In this document: piece after piece, positions 23,885 through 29,811 of the stretch
Position numbering within the stretch: position 1 is the stretch's first letter
Layout: each line of letters starts with the position of its first letter
Made by a program: the position numbers and the translations under genes
IMG/VR virus record: IMGVR_UViG_3300044707_000563
Coordinates: 1 to 34,499 of that record
DNA: 34,499 nt
From: a virus
Direction: 5' to 3' (one strand)
The notes under the pieces: model-generated
The model's input: the letters and a program-made list of their open reading frames with translations, nothing else
What the model was told of the DNA's origin: nothing
Databases searched by the model: none

Positions 23885-24462
23885 AATTTGTTCAGAGTTT
23901 TAATTGTTTCGCGAATTGGTTGAGGATATTTGGTGATAGTGTTGCGCTGCATGTTCTCCACTTTTGTAATTGCTTCCAAGTTCTCTATATCGAAATTCGA
24001 TATATTTTTATCTCGGAATGTCACTATCATGTGCGGCTCAAGCTTGCCGTGGTGCTGCTCGTAGATGTGCCGATGTTTAAGCACCCACTTTGCATGCTCT
24101 GCAATCTTGATGTAGGTGTATCCATCTTCATCGATGCGCTCGGATCCGACTGCTCGGTGATTAGGTGGCACAGTGCCCTTCTTGAATCTTGTTTCCTTGC
24201 CTCCGATGTCAAGGCCTTTCATGCCTTTGTTCCAAGGTGTGTTGCCTTTTTTGAACTGCGACTCCTCTCTTGTTTTTCGGAGTCTGCCGCTTGCTTCTGT
24301 TGCCAGGTACTCTTCTGTTTTATGCAGCTGAAGTGCGAAGGCTTTGGCATAGCACTGGGAGATTGATTTCCCAGTGATGAATGCCACCTCTTTTGTCGAC
24401 CGATGCGGATAGTATTCAATCAGCAACTCGGTCTCTTCGAGTGTCCAGTTACAGCGAGTCAT
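23857..24462 (-). CDS. HNH homing-type endonuclease with N-terminal HTH
   Basis: The start is placed at MTRCNWTLEETELL (ATG at 24462, 14-nt overlap with the upstream gene, preceded by AAGGAGG), giving 201 residues. Residues 5-45 form a Myb/SANT-like helix-turn-helix. Two FKKG motifs (FKKGNTPWNKG and FKKGTVPPNHRAVG) follow, typical of DNA-grasping modules in phage HNH enzymes. The HNH core runs from WVLKHRHIYEQHHGKL through FRDKNISNFDIENLEAI. Such free-standing enzymes are often selfish homing nucleases but can also work in replication or packaging. No intron was seen near it. Family confident, role uncertain. Confidence 0.85.
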   Translation of the reverse strand: MTRCNWTLEETELLIEYYPHRSTKEVAFITGKSISQCYAKAFALQLHKTEEYLATEASGRLRKTREESQFKKGNTPWNKGMKGLDIGGKETRFKKGTVPPNHRAVGSERIDEDGYTYIKIAEHAKWVLKHRHIYEQHHGKLEPHMIVTFRDKNISNFDIENLEAITKVENMQRNTITKYPQPIRETIKTLNKLWHAIKSKT

Positions 24463-24685
24463 AATACTCGCGGCCTCCTTCGTCTCCGCCTTGTGATGTT
24501 GGCTTTGGCAAGCGTTTGAACATGTCCTGTTGGCCGTCATGGTAACCGTTGGAGTACGCTTGAATGATTGCTTCTTTTACCTTTGCTTCCATTGTGTCGT
24601 TTTCGCATTCGCGTGGATCAATGATGGTGTCAAGGTAGCGATTGAATTGCGTGAATTCGTAGTGGATGTTGTCGAATGGGCTCAT
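24449..24685 (-). CDS. Hypothetical 78-residue protein
   Basis: This protein starts MSPFDNIHYEFTQFNRYLD and contains a helical region EAIIQAYSNGYHDGQQDMF (about residues 38-56) seen in many small Bacteroidota phage proteins. It overlaps the upstream gene by 4 nt and the HNH gene by 14 nt. The family and function are unknown; its place in the recombination block suggests an accessory role only by association. Confidence 0.6.
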   Translation of the reverse strand: MSPFDNIHYEFTQFNRYLDTIIDPRECENDTMEAKVKEAIIQAYSNGYHDGQQDMFKRLPKPTSQGGDEGGREYYDSL

Positions 24686-25338
24686 CGGATTACTTGTGTT
24701 TTTACTTCGGTTAGTTCAATTCCTCTAATTTCTGCGATGTTCGTGATCTCCATTGCCTTTGGCAGCTTGCGGAGTAACTCGGCCACATCAAACATCTCTG
24801 CTTGCATTAGTGTCCAGAGCAGTGTTGCCCAATCAACCTCGCCAACTATCTCCGCTTTCTTGGTTATGCGAATGTTCTTGGTGTGATCCATCTCGAGCGT
24901 TGTGGTTGTTGTTGCATCGGTGAAGTTTGCGAAGATATCCGACACATCACTTGAGCTTGCAGACTTAAGTGCATTAGCTGCATCCTGTGCAATCTTCGCA
25001 TCTGCTTCCGCCTTCTTGCGCTCGAGCTCGTTGGAGTAGTCTATCATCATTGCTTTGCGCTGCTCGATGTAAGCCTTAAGCGGTGCGATGTGCTGGCGTT
25101 CCACATCCATGATTGACTTCTTGTATTGGTCAAGCGGAATGGTAACCATCTTGCGATTGTTTTCGATGTGCTTAATGGCATCGTTTGCCACCTTAATTGA
25201 CTCAGCACTCATGTCGTATGATAGCTTATCTTCGATGATGCTTGGCGCACCTTCAATCATGCCTTGAGCACGAAGCACCTCAGAGGAGTTAAGCGACTTG
25301 TAGAACTCGGAAATGTTCTCTATATTAGCGGCGTTCAT
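24682..25338 (-). CDS. DUF1351-like recombination-block protein
   Basis: This 218-residue protein is mostly helical with a central coiled coil (about residues 65-125, around YIEQRKAMMIDYSNELERKK) and a C-terminal alpha/beta segment ending IRGIELTEVKTQVIR. The layout matches DUF1351-type phage proteins, which sit beside single-strand-binding proteins and exonucleases in recombination cassettes. It may scaffold or regulate that complex. The assignment is by general layout and synteny, not a diagnostic motif. A 60-bp gap containing a strong hairpin separates it from the SSB-like gene. Confidence 0.6.
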   Translation of the reverse strand: MNAANIENISEFYKSLNSSEVLRAQGMIEGAPSIIEDKLSYDMSAESIKVANDAIKHIENNRKMVTIPLDQYKKSIMDVERQHIAPLKAYIEQRKAMMIDYSNELERKKAEADAKIAQDAANALKSASSSDVSDIFANFTDATTTTTLEMDHTKNIRITKKAEIVGEVDWATLLWTLMQAEMFDVAELLRKLPKAMEITNIAEIRGIELTEVKTQVIR

Positions 25339-25367
25339 AGTGTATTGATTTATGTATGTTTTTAATG

Positions 25368-25390
25368 AAGGGCGGCTGATTACCGCCCTT
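25368..25390. other. Perfect 8-bp hairpin between the SSB-like and DUF1351-like genes
   Basis: AAGGGCGG and CCGCCCTT flank a 7-nt loop. On the minus strand no U tract follows, so it is a weak candidate for termination of the early message and may be an RNA-processing or attenuation element. On the plus strand the stem is followed by TTTGTTATTTT, which is more terminator-like, but no plus-strand gene is present. Confidence 0.5.
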
Positions 25391-25397
25391 TGTTATT

Positions 25398-26042
25398 TTA
25401 GAACGGGAAGCCGTCATCTTCTGTCTCAACTTCGGTCGTAACCTCGGGAGCAAATGTTGCCACTCTTACCATTGGAGCAGGCTTGCTGATTCTTGCAATC
25501 CACTCGTCAGACATCTTGATTTTGTCTTGAATGAACTCGGGCAGCTGACTGAACACAGCATCATCATGCTCCTCGGTGTTGTAGCACAATGCACTGTTAA
25601 ATGCAGGAGGACAAACCAATCCTTTTGGCACTGGAGACATGCCGATTATGTTGGCATAAGTTGCATCTCCTTTGGTTACGTGCGTGATGTTAACCATGCA
25701 CGGCTTGCCAAGTAGCGTAAAGATATCGAAGTTCTCCGCGATCTCGTTGCTCATCTTCTTGCCTGCCCATGATTCGATATCGCGGCGGAGCACTGCCTTC
25801 TCGTTCATCGATAGGTTGTAGATGCTGCGAGCATAGAATGGCTTCTCGCCATCACCACGTTCAAATTCGTGCAGCTCTGTTGGCAGTTCAAAGATGAATT
25901 GCACTTTGCGTTTTTTGCCTGGAAATTGTCCTGTTTGCATCGTAGTTCCAAGGTCTACAATTTGGTAACATCTTGCAACAAACGCTCCTTCTGGTGCGAT
26001 TGCTCGGGAGGTGTTATTCCCTGACGGTGCTTTTAAGCCCAT
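25398..26042 (-). CDS. Single-stranded DNA-binding-like protein
   Basis: This 214-residue protein ends DDGFPF, matching the acidic C-terminal tip (DDDIPF-type) through which SSB proteins recruit partners. The body is beta-rich with aromatic residues (KKRKVQFIFELP, FYARSIYNLSM) consistent with an OB-fold. The first 15 residues (MGLKAPSGNNTSRAIAPEG) are flexible. It is encoded near the head of the early operon, upstream of nuclease, helicase and primase genes. The assignment rests on tip, size and location; the OB-fold should be confirmed by structure prediction. Confidence 0.65.
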   Translation of the reverse strand: MGLKAPSGNNTSRAIAPEGAFVARCYQIVDLGTTMQTGQFPGKKRKVQFIFELPTELHEFERGDGEKPFYARSIYNLSMNEKAVLRRDIESWAGKKMSNEIAENFDIFTLLGKPCMVNITHVTKGDATYANIIGMSPVPKGLVCPPAFNSALCYNTEEHDDAVFSQLPEFIQDKIKMSDEWIARISKPAPMVRVATFAPEVTTEVETEDDGFPF

Positions 26043-26050
26043 AGTTTAAT

Positions 26051-26338
26051 TTAGATTTGATTTATGAATTGATTGAATGATACTTGAGTATTGTGCAGTG
26101 TCTTCTGATACATCTTGAAGAACTCGTTAACATCCGATGGATGATAAGTGCGCACTGATTCATGCAAGCCTTGTTGCATCTCCTTGGAGTATTGACGAAC
26201 AAGAACAAGTGATGTCTTGTCGCATCTTTGGAAGAGCCCTTGGTGGCAACCGTCTTGCACGATTGTTAGCATGATGCCAGATAGATGATCGTAGTTGAAG
26301 TACTGCGTGCTGTCGTGTGATTTAAAATAAGTGTTCAT
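26051..26338 (-). CDS. Hypothetical first early gene
   Basis: This 95-residue protein is the first gene after the early promoter. It starts MNTYFKSHDSTQYFNYDHLSG and has two cysteine-free helical halves apart from a Cys pair near residues 33-39 (GCHQGLFQRC). I do not recognise a family. As the first product made after infection it might interfere with or redirect the host, but that is only suggested by position. Confidence 0.55.
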   Translation of the reverse strand: MNTYFKSHDSTQYFNYDHLSGIMLTIVQDGCHQGLFQRCDKTSLVLVRQYSKEMQQGLHESVRTYHPSDVNEFFKMYQKTLHNTQVSFNQFINQI

Positions 26339-26347
26339 AGATTGAAA

Positions 26348-26363
26348 GAGTAAATGAGTAAAT
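26348..26363. repeat. Tandem GAGTAAAT repeat in the early leader
   Basis: Two exact adjacent copies of GAGTAAAT (a further GA follows) lie between the early promoter and the first early gene, inside the expected 5' leader. This could be an operator or a leader element; no regulator is assigned. Confidence 0.6.
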
Positions 26364-26373
26364 GATTGTTTGA

Positions 26374-26403
26374 CAAATGTACAGCTATATTTTGAATACG
26401 CAA
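26374..26403 (-). promoter_or_regulatory. Early promoter (TTG-N19-TACATTTG)
   Basis: The minus strand has TTG at 26403-26401, a 19-nt spacer and TACATTTG at 26381-26374, the full Bacteroidota two-part promoter. Transcription would start near 26368, about 30 nt before the first early gene. It is the only two-part match I found and heads the replication block. The rest of the 138-bp gap (26339-26476) has no other clear signal. Confidence 0.75.
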
Positions 26404-26476
26404 TAGGTAATTAAGATTAATGCAATAATTTTGTACCTCGCTTTGCAAGTGCTTGATATTTAGACAAATAAAATTC

Positions 26477-27127
26477 CTACTTTTTTCCTACAGATGTGAT
26501 GGCCACTCCCATAATGATTCCAACTCCCAACTTGAAGGCAGTTGTTTGATGCCACTTCTTGTCTTCTTTGATGTAGATATTATCCATTCCGGTGATTGCG
26601 ACATTCGGATTGTCGACTCTCATGCGCACCACTTGATCAGACTTGCGGAAGAGACGATTAAAAAAGCCAGTGCGCATGGTATCACCAACAGCATAGGTGA
26701 ACTTGGCAGGAATAACGAGTGAATCAATCTGCAACCACCCGAGGCGGTTTATCATGCCGCCGATTGTGTACCACTCTGTTGTCTTAAGGAATGGCTTAGG
26801 AAGTTGGATGTATGGCTTCTTATCAATCATCACCGTATCACCTAACTTGATCTCAGTTTTTATTACTGTCTTGGTCTCGATGCGCACAACCTCTGTTGCG
26901 TTCTTGACTTTGACTTCGAGCTCTGCAATCTGCTGCGCTTGTTTGGCTGCATCAGAGTTCTTCTGTGCGATTATCTTCTTCTGCGAAGCTATAACTATGC
27001 TGTCCTCATAAATCGTATGTTTAAGACGATAATCAGATTGGACATTGTCAGAGCATGACTTAATCAGCAAGAAGACCAGTAAAATAACTACGCCCAAAAT
27101 AAAAGTTTCAATACGTACAGATGCCAT
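26477..27127 (-). CDS. Membrane-anchored coiled-coil protein, unimolecular spanin candidate
   Basis: This 216-residue protein has an N-terminal hydrophobic segment (residues 8-22) ending IKSC with Cys25, a possible though non-ideal lipobox. A helical stretch (about 35-85) is followed by a beta-containing middle and a second hydrophobic segment near the end (about 199-213, LGVGIIMGVAITSV) with a basic tail. An N-terminal lipoprotein signal plus a C-terminal membrane helix is the layout of unimolecular spanins, which fuse inner and outer membranes at lysis. It ends the lysis cassette. Alternatively it is an inner-membrane protein with two anchors. The Lys at position -2 of the lipobox argues for caution. 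Confidence 0.5.
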   Translation of the reverse strand: MASVRIETFILGVVILLVFLLIKSCSDNVQSDYRLKHTIYEDSIVIASQKKIIAQKNSDAAKQAQQIAELEVKVKNATEVVRIETKTVIKTEIKLGDTVMIDKKPYIQLPKPFLKTTEWYTIGGMINRLGWLQIDSLVIPAKFTYAVGDTMRTGFFNRLFRKSDQVVRMRVDNPNVAITGMDNIYIKEDKKWHQTTAFKLGVGIIMGVAITSVGKK

Positions 27128-27290
27128 GTTGTATGAGTTTTATAAGTTCCTTTGATGCTTCCCAAAATACTCTTTTATCCTTGAGCTCTGCTTGCAGTAT
27201 TTGCAATGCCACGCATACCGGCATGCCTCTTTCAATCACATACCAAGCGGCCACCTTGACCAGTCTCTCATCCGCTTGCTGATCCGTCAT
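27108..27290 (-). CDS. Hypothetical 60-residue protein
   Basis: This small helical protein starts MTDQQADERLVKVAAWYVI and ends LIQHGICTY. It overlaps the PAS-kinase-fragment gene by 4 nt (ATGA) and the next gene by 20 nt, so it is tightly coupled to both. No membrane segment or family is recognised. It could partner the upstream PAS protein, but only gene order suggests this. Confidence 0.55.
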   Translation of the reverse strand: MTDQQADERLVKVAAWYVIERGMPVCVALQILQAELKDKRVFWEASKELIKLIQHGICTY

Positions 27291-27853
27291 AACTCGCGTG
27301 CTGCTTTCTTGATGAGTATCTTGATTGCATCATCAAGCTTGTTGACTGATGTATGAATCATTGTGAGCACATCCTTCCTGTCGACATCACTTGCACCTTG
27401 GTGCTGCATAAGTATCTGTACAAGTCCAGAGATGTTTGTCAATGGTTGGCGCAGCTCGTGGCTAAGCATAAAGCGGAACTCCTCAAGGAGCACTCTTTGC
27501 CGCTCGTAATCATGCGAGCTTATGCTTGTTACATCGACCATCTGGATGCCGACAAAGTGCAAGGTGTCAGCAATCGCGAAGCAGTTCCAAACATTATATC
27601 TGTCGCTTGTATTTTTCTGCCTGGTCCGAGCATAAACTCTTGATGGCTCAGGCGAATGCTTGCGAGCTGTTGCAATTGCCTTGATGAAATCATCTTTATC
27701 ACCTTCAATGCTTATGATGTCGGTGATTTTTGTGGGCTTGATGTGGCTCACATAGTTCTTAAAGAGCTCATTGTTGGACACAATCTTTCCATCTTGATCA
27801 GTGACCACATAAAACAAATCAATCGAATGTTCTAAGATGAATAGCGAAGACAT
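27287..27853 (-). CDS. PAS domain plus HisKA (DHp) histidine-kinase fragment lacking the ATPase domain
   Basis: This 188-residue soluble protein has a PAS-like sensor (about residues 8-110: DLFYVVTDQDGKIVSNNELF at the start, ending FVGIQMVDVTSIS) and then a histidine-kinase dimerisation domain. The H-box SHELRQPLTNISGL (131-144) carries the phosphoacceptor His132, followed by Glu133 and the conserved Pro137. A second helix (VLTMIHTSVNKLDDAIKIL) completes the hairpin, after which the gene stops. The HATPase_c domain with its N, G1 and G2 boxes is absent, and the next ORF does not supply it. It cannot phosphorylate itself alone but could be phosphorylated by, or form heterodimers with, a host kinase. 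It lies in the lysis cassette and has no membrane segment. Confidence 0.85.
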   Translation of the reverse strand: MSSLFILEHSIDLFYVVTDQDGKIVSNNELFKNYVSHIKPTKITDIISIEGDKDDFIKAIATARKHSPEPSRVYARTRQKNTSDRYNVWNCFAIADTLHFVGIQMVDVTSISSHDYERQRVLLEEFRFMLSHELRQPLTNISGLVQILMQHQGASDVDRKDVLTMIHTSVNKLDDAIKILIKKAAREL

Positions 27854-28320
27854 TGCTTGAGTTCGCTGTAAAGATTAGACCAAGCAGTCATCGAGCTCCA
27901 TGCCCATTGTGCTGTGAGGTAAATGGTAAAAGTCAAGAGCAAGCCCATCACAGGCGCATCCATTGTCGGTTCATATTCTCGGAACTCAGTTCGAGGCTTG
28001 ATGATGAATTTTACCTCGGGCTTTGGTGCAAGAAGGAATGCAGAAGTACTCGGCTTGATGGTGTCGCTTGCGTAGATTTGTTGCATCGTTGTTGGCTCTG
28101 GTATTGGCTTATCAGATGGCAGCTCGTAAGTTTGCCCCCACTGATTAGTGCAATAGTGCTTGCCAAAGATAGTGAATTTCTGCATCGATTGATACACCAC
28201 TTGCGGCTCTAGATGAATAACATGATGATGTGTATGCAGCTTGCAGCCAATACCAATCACGCAAGCCGCATCGAGGCTTGTTGTTATTTGTACTGTGTCT
28301 ATGCCATCATCCATTGTCAC
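27832..28320 (-). CDS. Hypothetical single-pass membrane protein in the lysis cassette
   Basis: This 162-residue protein has a His/Cys-rich region (CKLHTHHHVIH, residues 26-36) and a Pro/Lys-rich middle (about 68-120). A single hydrophobic segment follows (about 122-140, APVMGLLLTFTIYLTAQWA) before a short C-terminal tail. It overlaps the holin candidate by 14 nt and the PAS protein gene by 22 nt. A role in lysis, such as antiholin or membrane partner, is suggested only by position. The His cluster could bind metal. No family recognised. Confidence 0.55.
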   Translation of the reverse strand: MTMDDGIDTVQITTSLDAACVIGIGCKLHTHHHVIHLEPQVVYQSMQKFTIFGKHYCTNQWGQTYELPSDKPIPEPTTMQQIYASDTIKPSTSAFLLAPKPEVKFIIKPRTEFREYEPTMDAPVMGLLLTFTIYLTAQWAWSSMTAWSNLYSELKQCLRYSS

Positions 28321-28507
28321 TTGATTTTGGTATGTATCCTGCTGCTACCATTGCGGCAACAATTGCTGCGAGTGTCTCTGTGTTTATCTGCTTGAATATT
28401 AATGCGAAGACGGAGCCAAGTATCACCAAGCTGCCAATGGTTGGCCTCCAATACTTGAGAATGATGTCAAGTACTTGCCTTGGTTTGCTAACTGGTTTCC
28501 TTGCCAT
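28307..28507 (-). CDS. Holin candidate
   Basis: This 66-residue protein has a basic N-terminus (MARKPVSKPRQ) and two hydrophobic segments (about residues 22-39, around IGSLVILGSVFALIF, and 45-60, around AAIVAAMVAAGY), the layout of small two-helix holins. It lies one small gene after the GH24 endolysin. Holins open the inner membrane at a set time and let the endolysin reach the wall. Holins are assigned by size, topology and neighbourhood, so this is likely but not certain. Confidence 0.65.
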   Translation of the reverse strand: MARKPVSKPRQVLDIILKYWRPTIGSLVILGSVFALIFKQINTETLAAIVAAMVAAGYIPKSSDNG

Positions 28508-28643
28508 TGCCCCACATTTGATTGAATGAGTAAGATGTTTTTAATTTTTCGATGAACTGCTCATAGCTAAGATTCATCTCATCAAGCATAACAAACGGCT
28601 CTAATTGATGCTTGATAAGATAAATCTCGTACAGCTTTTTCAT
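28488..28643 (-). CDS. 51-residue small protein between endolysin and holin
   Basis: This short ORF starts MKKLYEIYLIKHQLEPFVM and ends MWGNGKETS. Its ATG overlaps the endolysin stop (ATGA, 4 nt) and its stop lies 20 nt inside the holin candidate, a tight arrangement that supports translation. It is helical and charged without a membrane segment. No family is recognised. It is easily missed because of its size. Confidence 0.6.
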   Translation of the reverse strand: MKKLYEIYLIKHQLEPFVMLDEMNLSYEQFIEKLKTSYSFNQMWGNGKETS

Positions 28644-29098
28644 TCAACGACGGCAGTGAAATATAGTTGCGCCTCTTTCTTGCGCCTTCTTACAAGCCCT
28701 GTCACAACCTCGCCGCCTGCTCTGTTCCACTTAAGAAACTCGGCTGCAATTTTCGGATCGTTTGGATTGGCTTTTACAAATCTTAGCAGCTGCGACTTGG
28801 CAAGGTTTCCTGCACCCAGGTTATAGGTAAAACTTACAAGCGCATCGAATTGGTTTTGATTAACCTTAGTGCCGTTAAGCAGTCCAGTCACCGCACCCTC
28901 AAACTCCTTAAGATGATCAACAAGCATCTGATTGGCTTGCTCTCTTGTAATGGTTTGCCCAAGCTTAACCTTGCTTCCATCATGGTAGTACGTTGCGCCG
29001 TATCCAATTGTTGGCACTCCTGCGCTGCATAGGTAGGATGTAAGACGCAAGCCTTCAAACTCCTGTATGAGTCGGATGCCGTTAATAGAGGATTTCAT
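28640..29098 (-). CDS. GH24 endolysin (phage lysozyme)
   Basis: This 152-residue muramidase has the family signature FEGLRLTSYLCSAGVPTIGYG (given as its parts FEG, residues 14-16, and TIGYG, 30-34). The catalytic set is Glu15, Cys24 and Thr30, the E-8-C-5-T variant in which cysteine stands at the position of Asp20 in T4 lysozyme. Length is normal for the single-domain form. It has no signal peptide, so it depends on the holin to reach peptidoglycan. It starts 17 nt inside the preceding tail gene and leads the lysis cassette. Confidence 0.95.
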   Translation of the reverse strand: MKSSINGIRLIQEFEGLRLTSYLCSAGVPTIGYGATYYHDGSKVKLGQTITREQANQMLVDHLKEFEGAVTGLLNGTKVNQNQFDALVSFTYNLGAGNLAKSQLLRFVKANPNDPKIAAEFLKWNRAGGEVVTGLVRRRKKEAQLYFTAVVE

Positions 29099-29588
29099 AT
29101 TGGAATTGGATTGTGCAGTATGGCATATAAGAAGCAGCAGTTGCAGTTTCTAATTCAACTTTGCAAGTGTTGTTGGTTACTTCTGCGCTAATTGTTAAGC
29201 CAACAATCTCTGCCAATGTTCCGCCAAAAGACCATTGCATTAATCCGAAACATTGCTTTGTACTTGTAAAGTTTGATGCAGCAGGAAGCTCAATTTCAAA
29301 TGCTCCAGTAACTTCTCCAGTATCAAGTGTTATTTCTAACTGAGCAGAAACGGTTGCCACGTTTCCAACTCTGATGAAGGTTGCATAGTTAACTGCTACA
29401 ACAATGCCATTCACCTCTCCGCTGATTGTTGGAGTGTAGCTGCCACTGCTAAACATATTACCAACCTCAATCTGCGAAGATGTTCCCTCAGGTGATTGAG
29501 TGGTGTTGCTTACATCCACAATGTAAAGCAAGTCATTGCTTGCCGCTGATGTGATTGTTGCTAAGTCTGTTATTTTTACTCCTGCCAT
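29082..29588 (-). CDS. Tail fibre-associated protein
   Basis: This 168-residue protein begins MAGVKITDLATITSAASND and continues LLYIVDVSNTTQ, an opening shared by many Bacteroidota phage tail fibre proteins. The rest is beta-rich (ATVSAQLEITLD, AEVTNNTCKVEL). It follows the large fibre gene and probably forms a fibre tip or receptor-binding trimer. The fibre assignment is supported by the N-terminal pattern and position; the receptor is unknown. Confidence 0.65.
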   Translation of the reverse strand: MAGVKITDLATITSAASNDLLYIVDVSNTTQSPEGTSSQIEVGNMFSSGSYTPTISGEVNGIVVAVNYATFIRVGNVATVSAQLEITLDTGEVTGAFEIELPAASNFTSTKQCFGLMQWSFGGTLAEIVGLTISAEVTNNTCKVELETATAASYMPYCTIQFQYEILY

Positions 29589-29592
29589 GATG

Positions 29593-29811
29593 TTAGTTAT
29601 TAGTTATGTAGTTAAGTGCCTTGGTTGAATTGGTGAACTGGATGCCGTTAAAAGTGAACTGATTAACATTGATTAGGAACACACCCACGTTAGTGCCCAA
29701 GTGAACGCACATGTCGTCAACCACTTCAACAGATTCCACATTGGATGCAACCACCCCAATCACCGATGAATAGAAGGTGACAAAGCCGCCTTCGAGAGTT
29801 ATGTCTATCAT
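29593..29811 (-). CDS. Small protein between tail fibre genes
   Basis: This 72-residue, beta-rich protein starts MIDITLEGGFVTFYSSVIG and overlaps the large fibre gene by 4 nt. It contains many Val, Asn and Phe residues and one Cys. Small proteins in this place often cap or assist fibre folding, but no motif supports a precise role. Confidence 0.55.
   Translation of the reverse strand: MIDITLEGGFVTFYSSVIGVVASNVESVEVVDDMCVHLGTNVGVFLINVNQFTFNGIQFTNSTKALNYITNN

Noticed and set aside
26401-26476. Terminator at the end of the lysis cassette
   Set aside because: Only a weak 5-bp stem (CTTGC with GCGAG) without a following U tract is visible, so read-through into the early block cannot be excluded.
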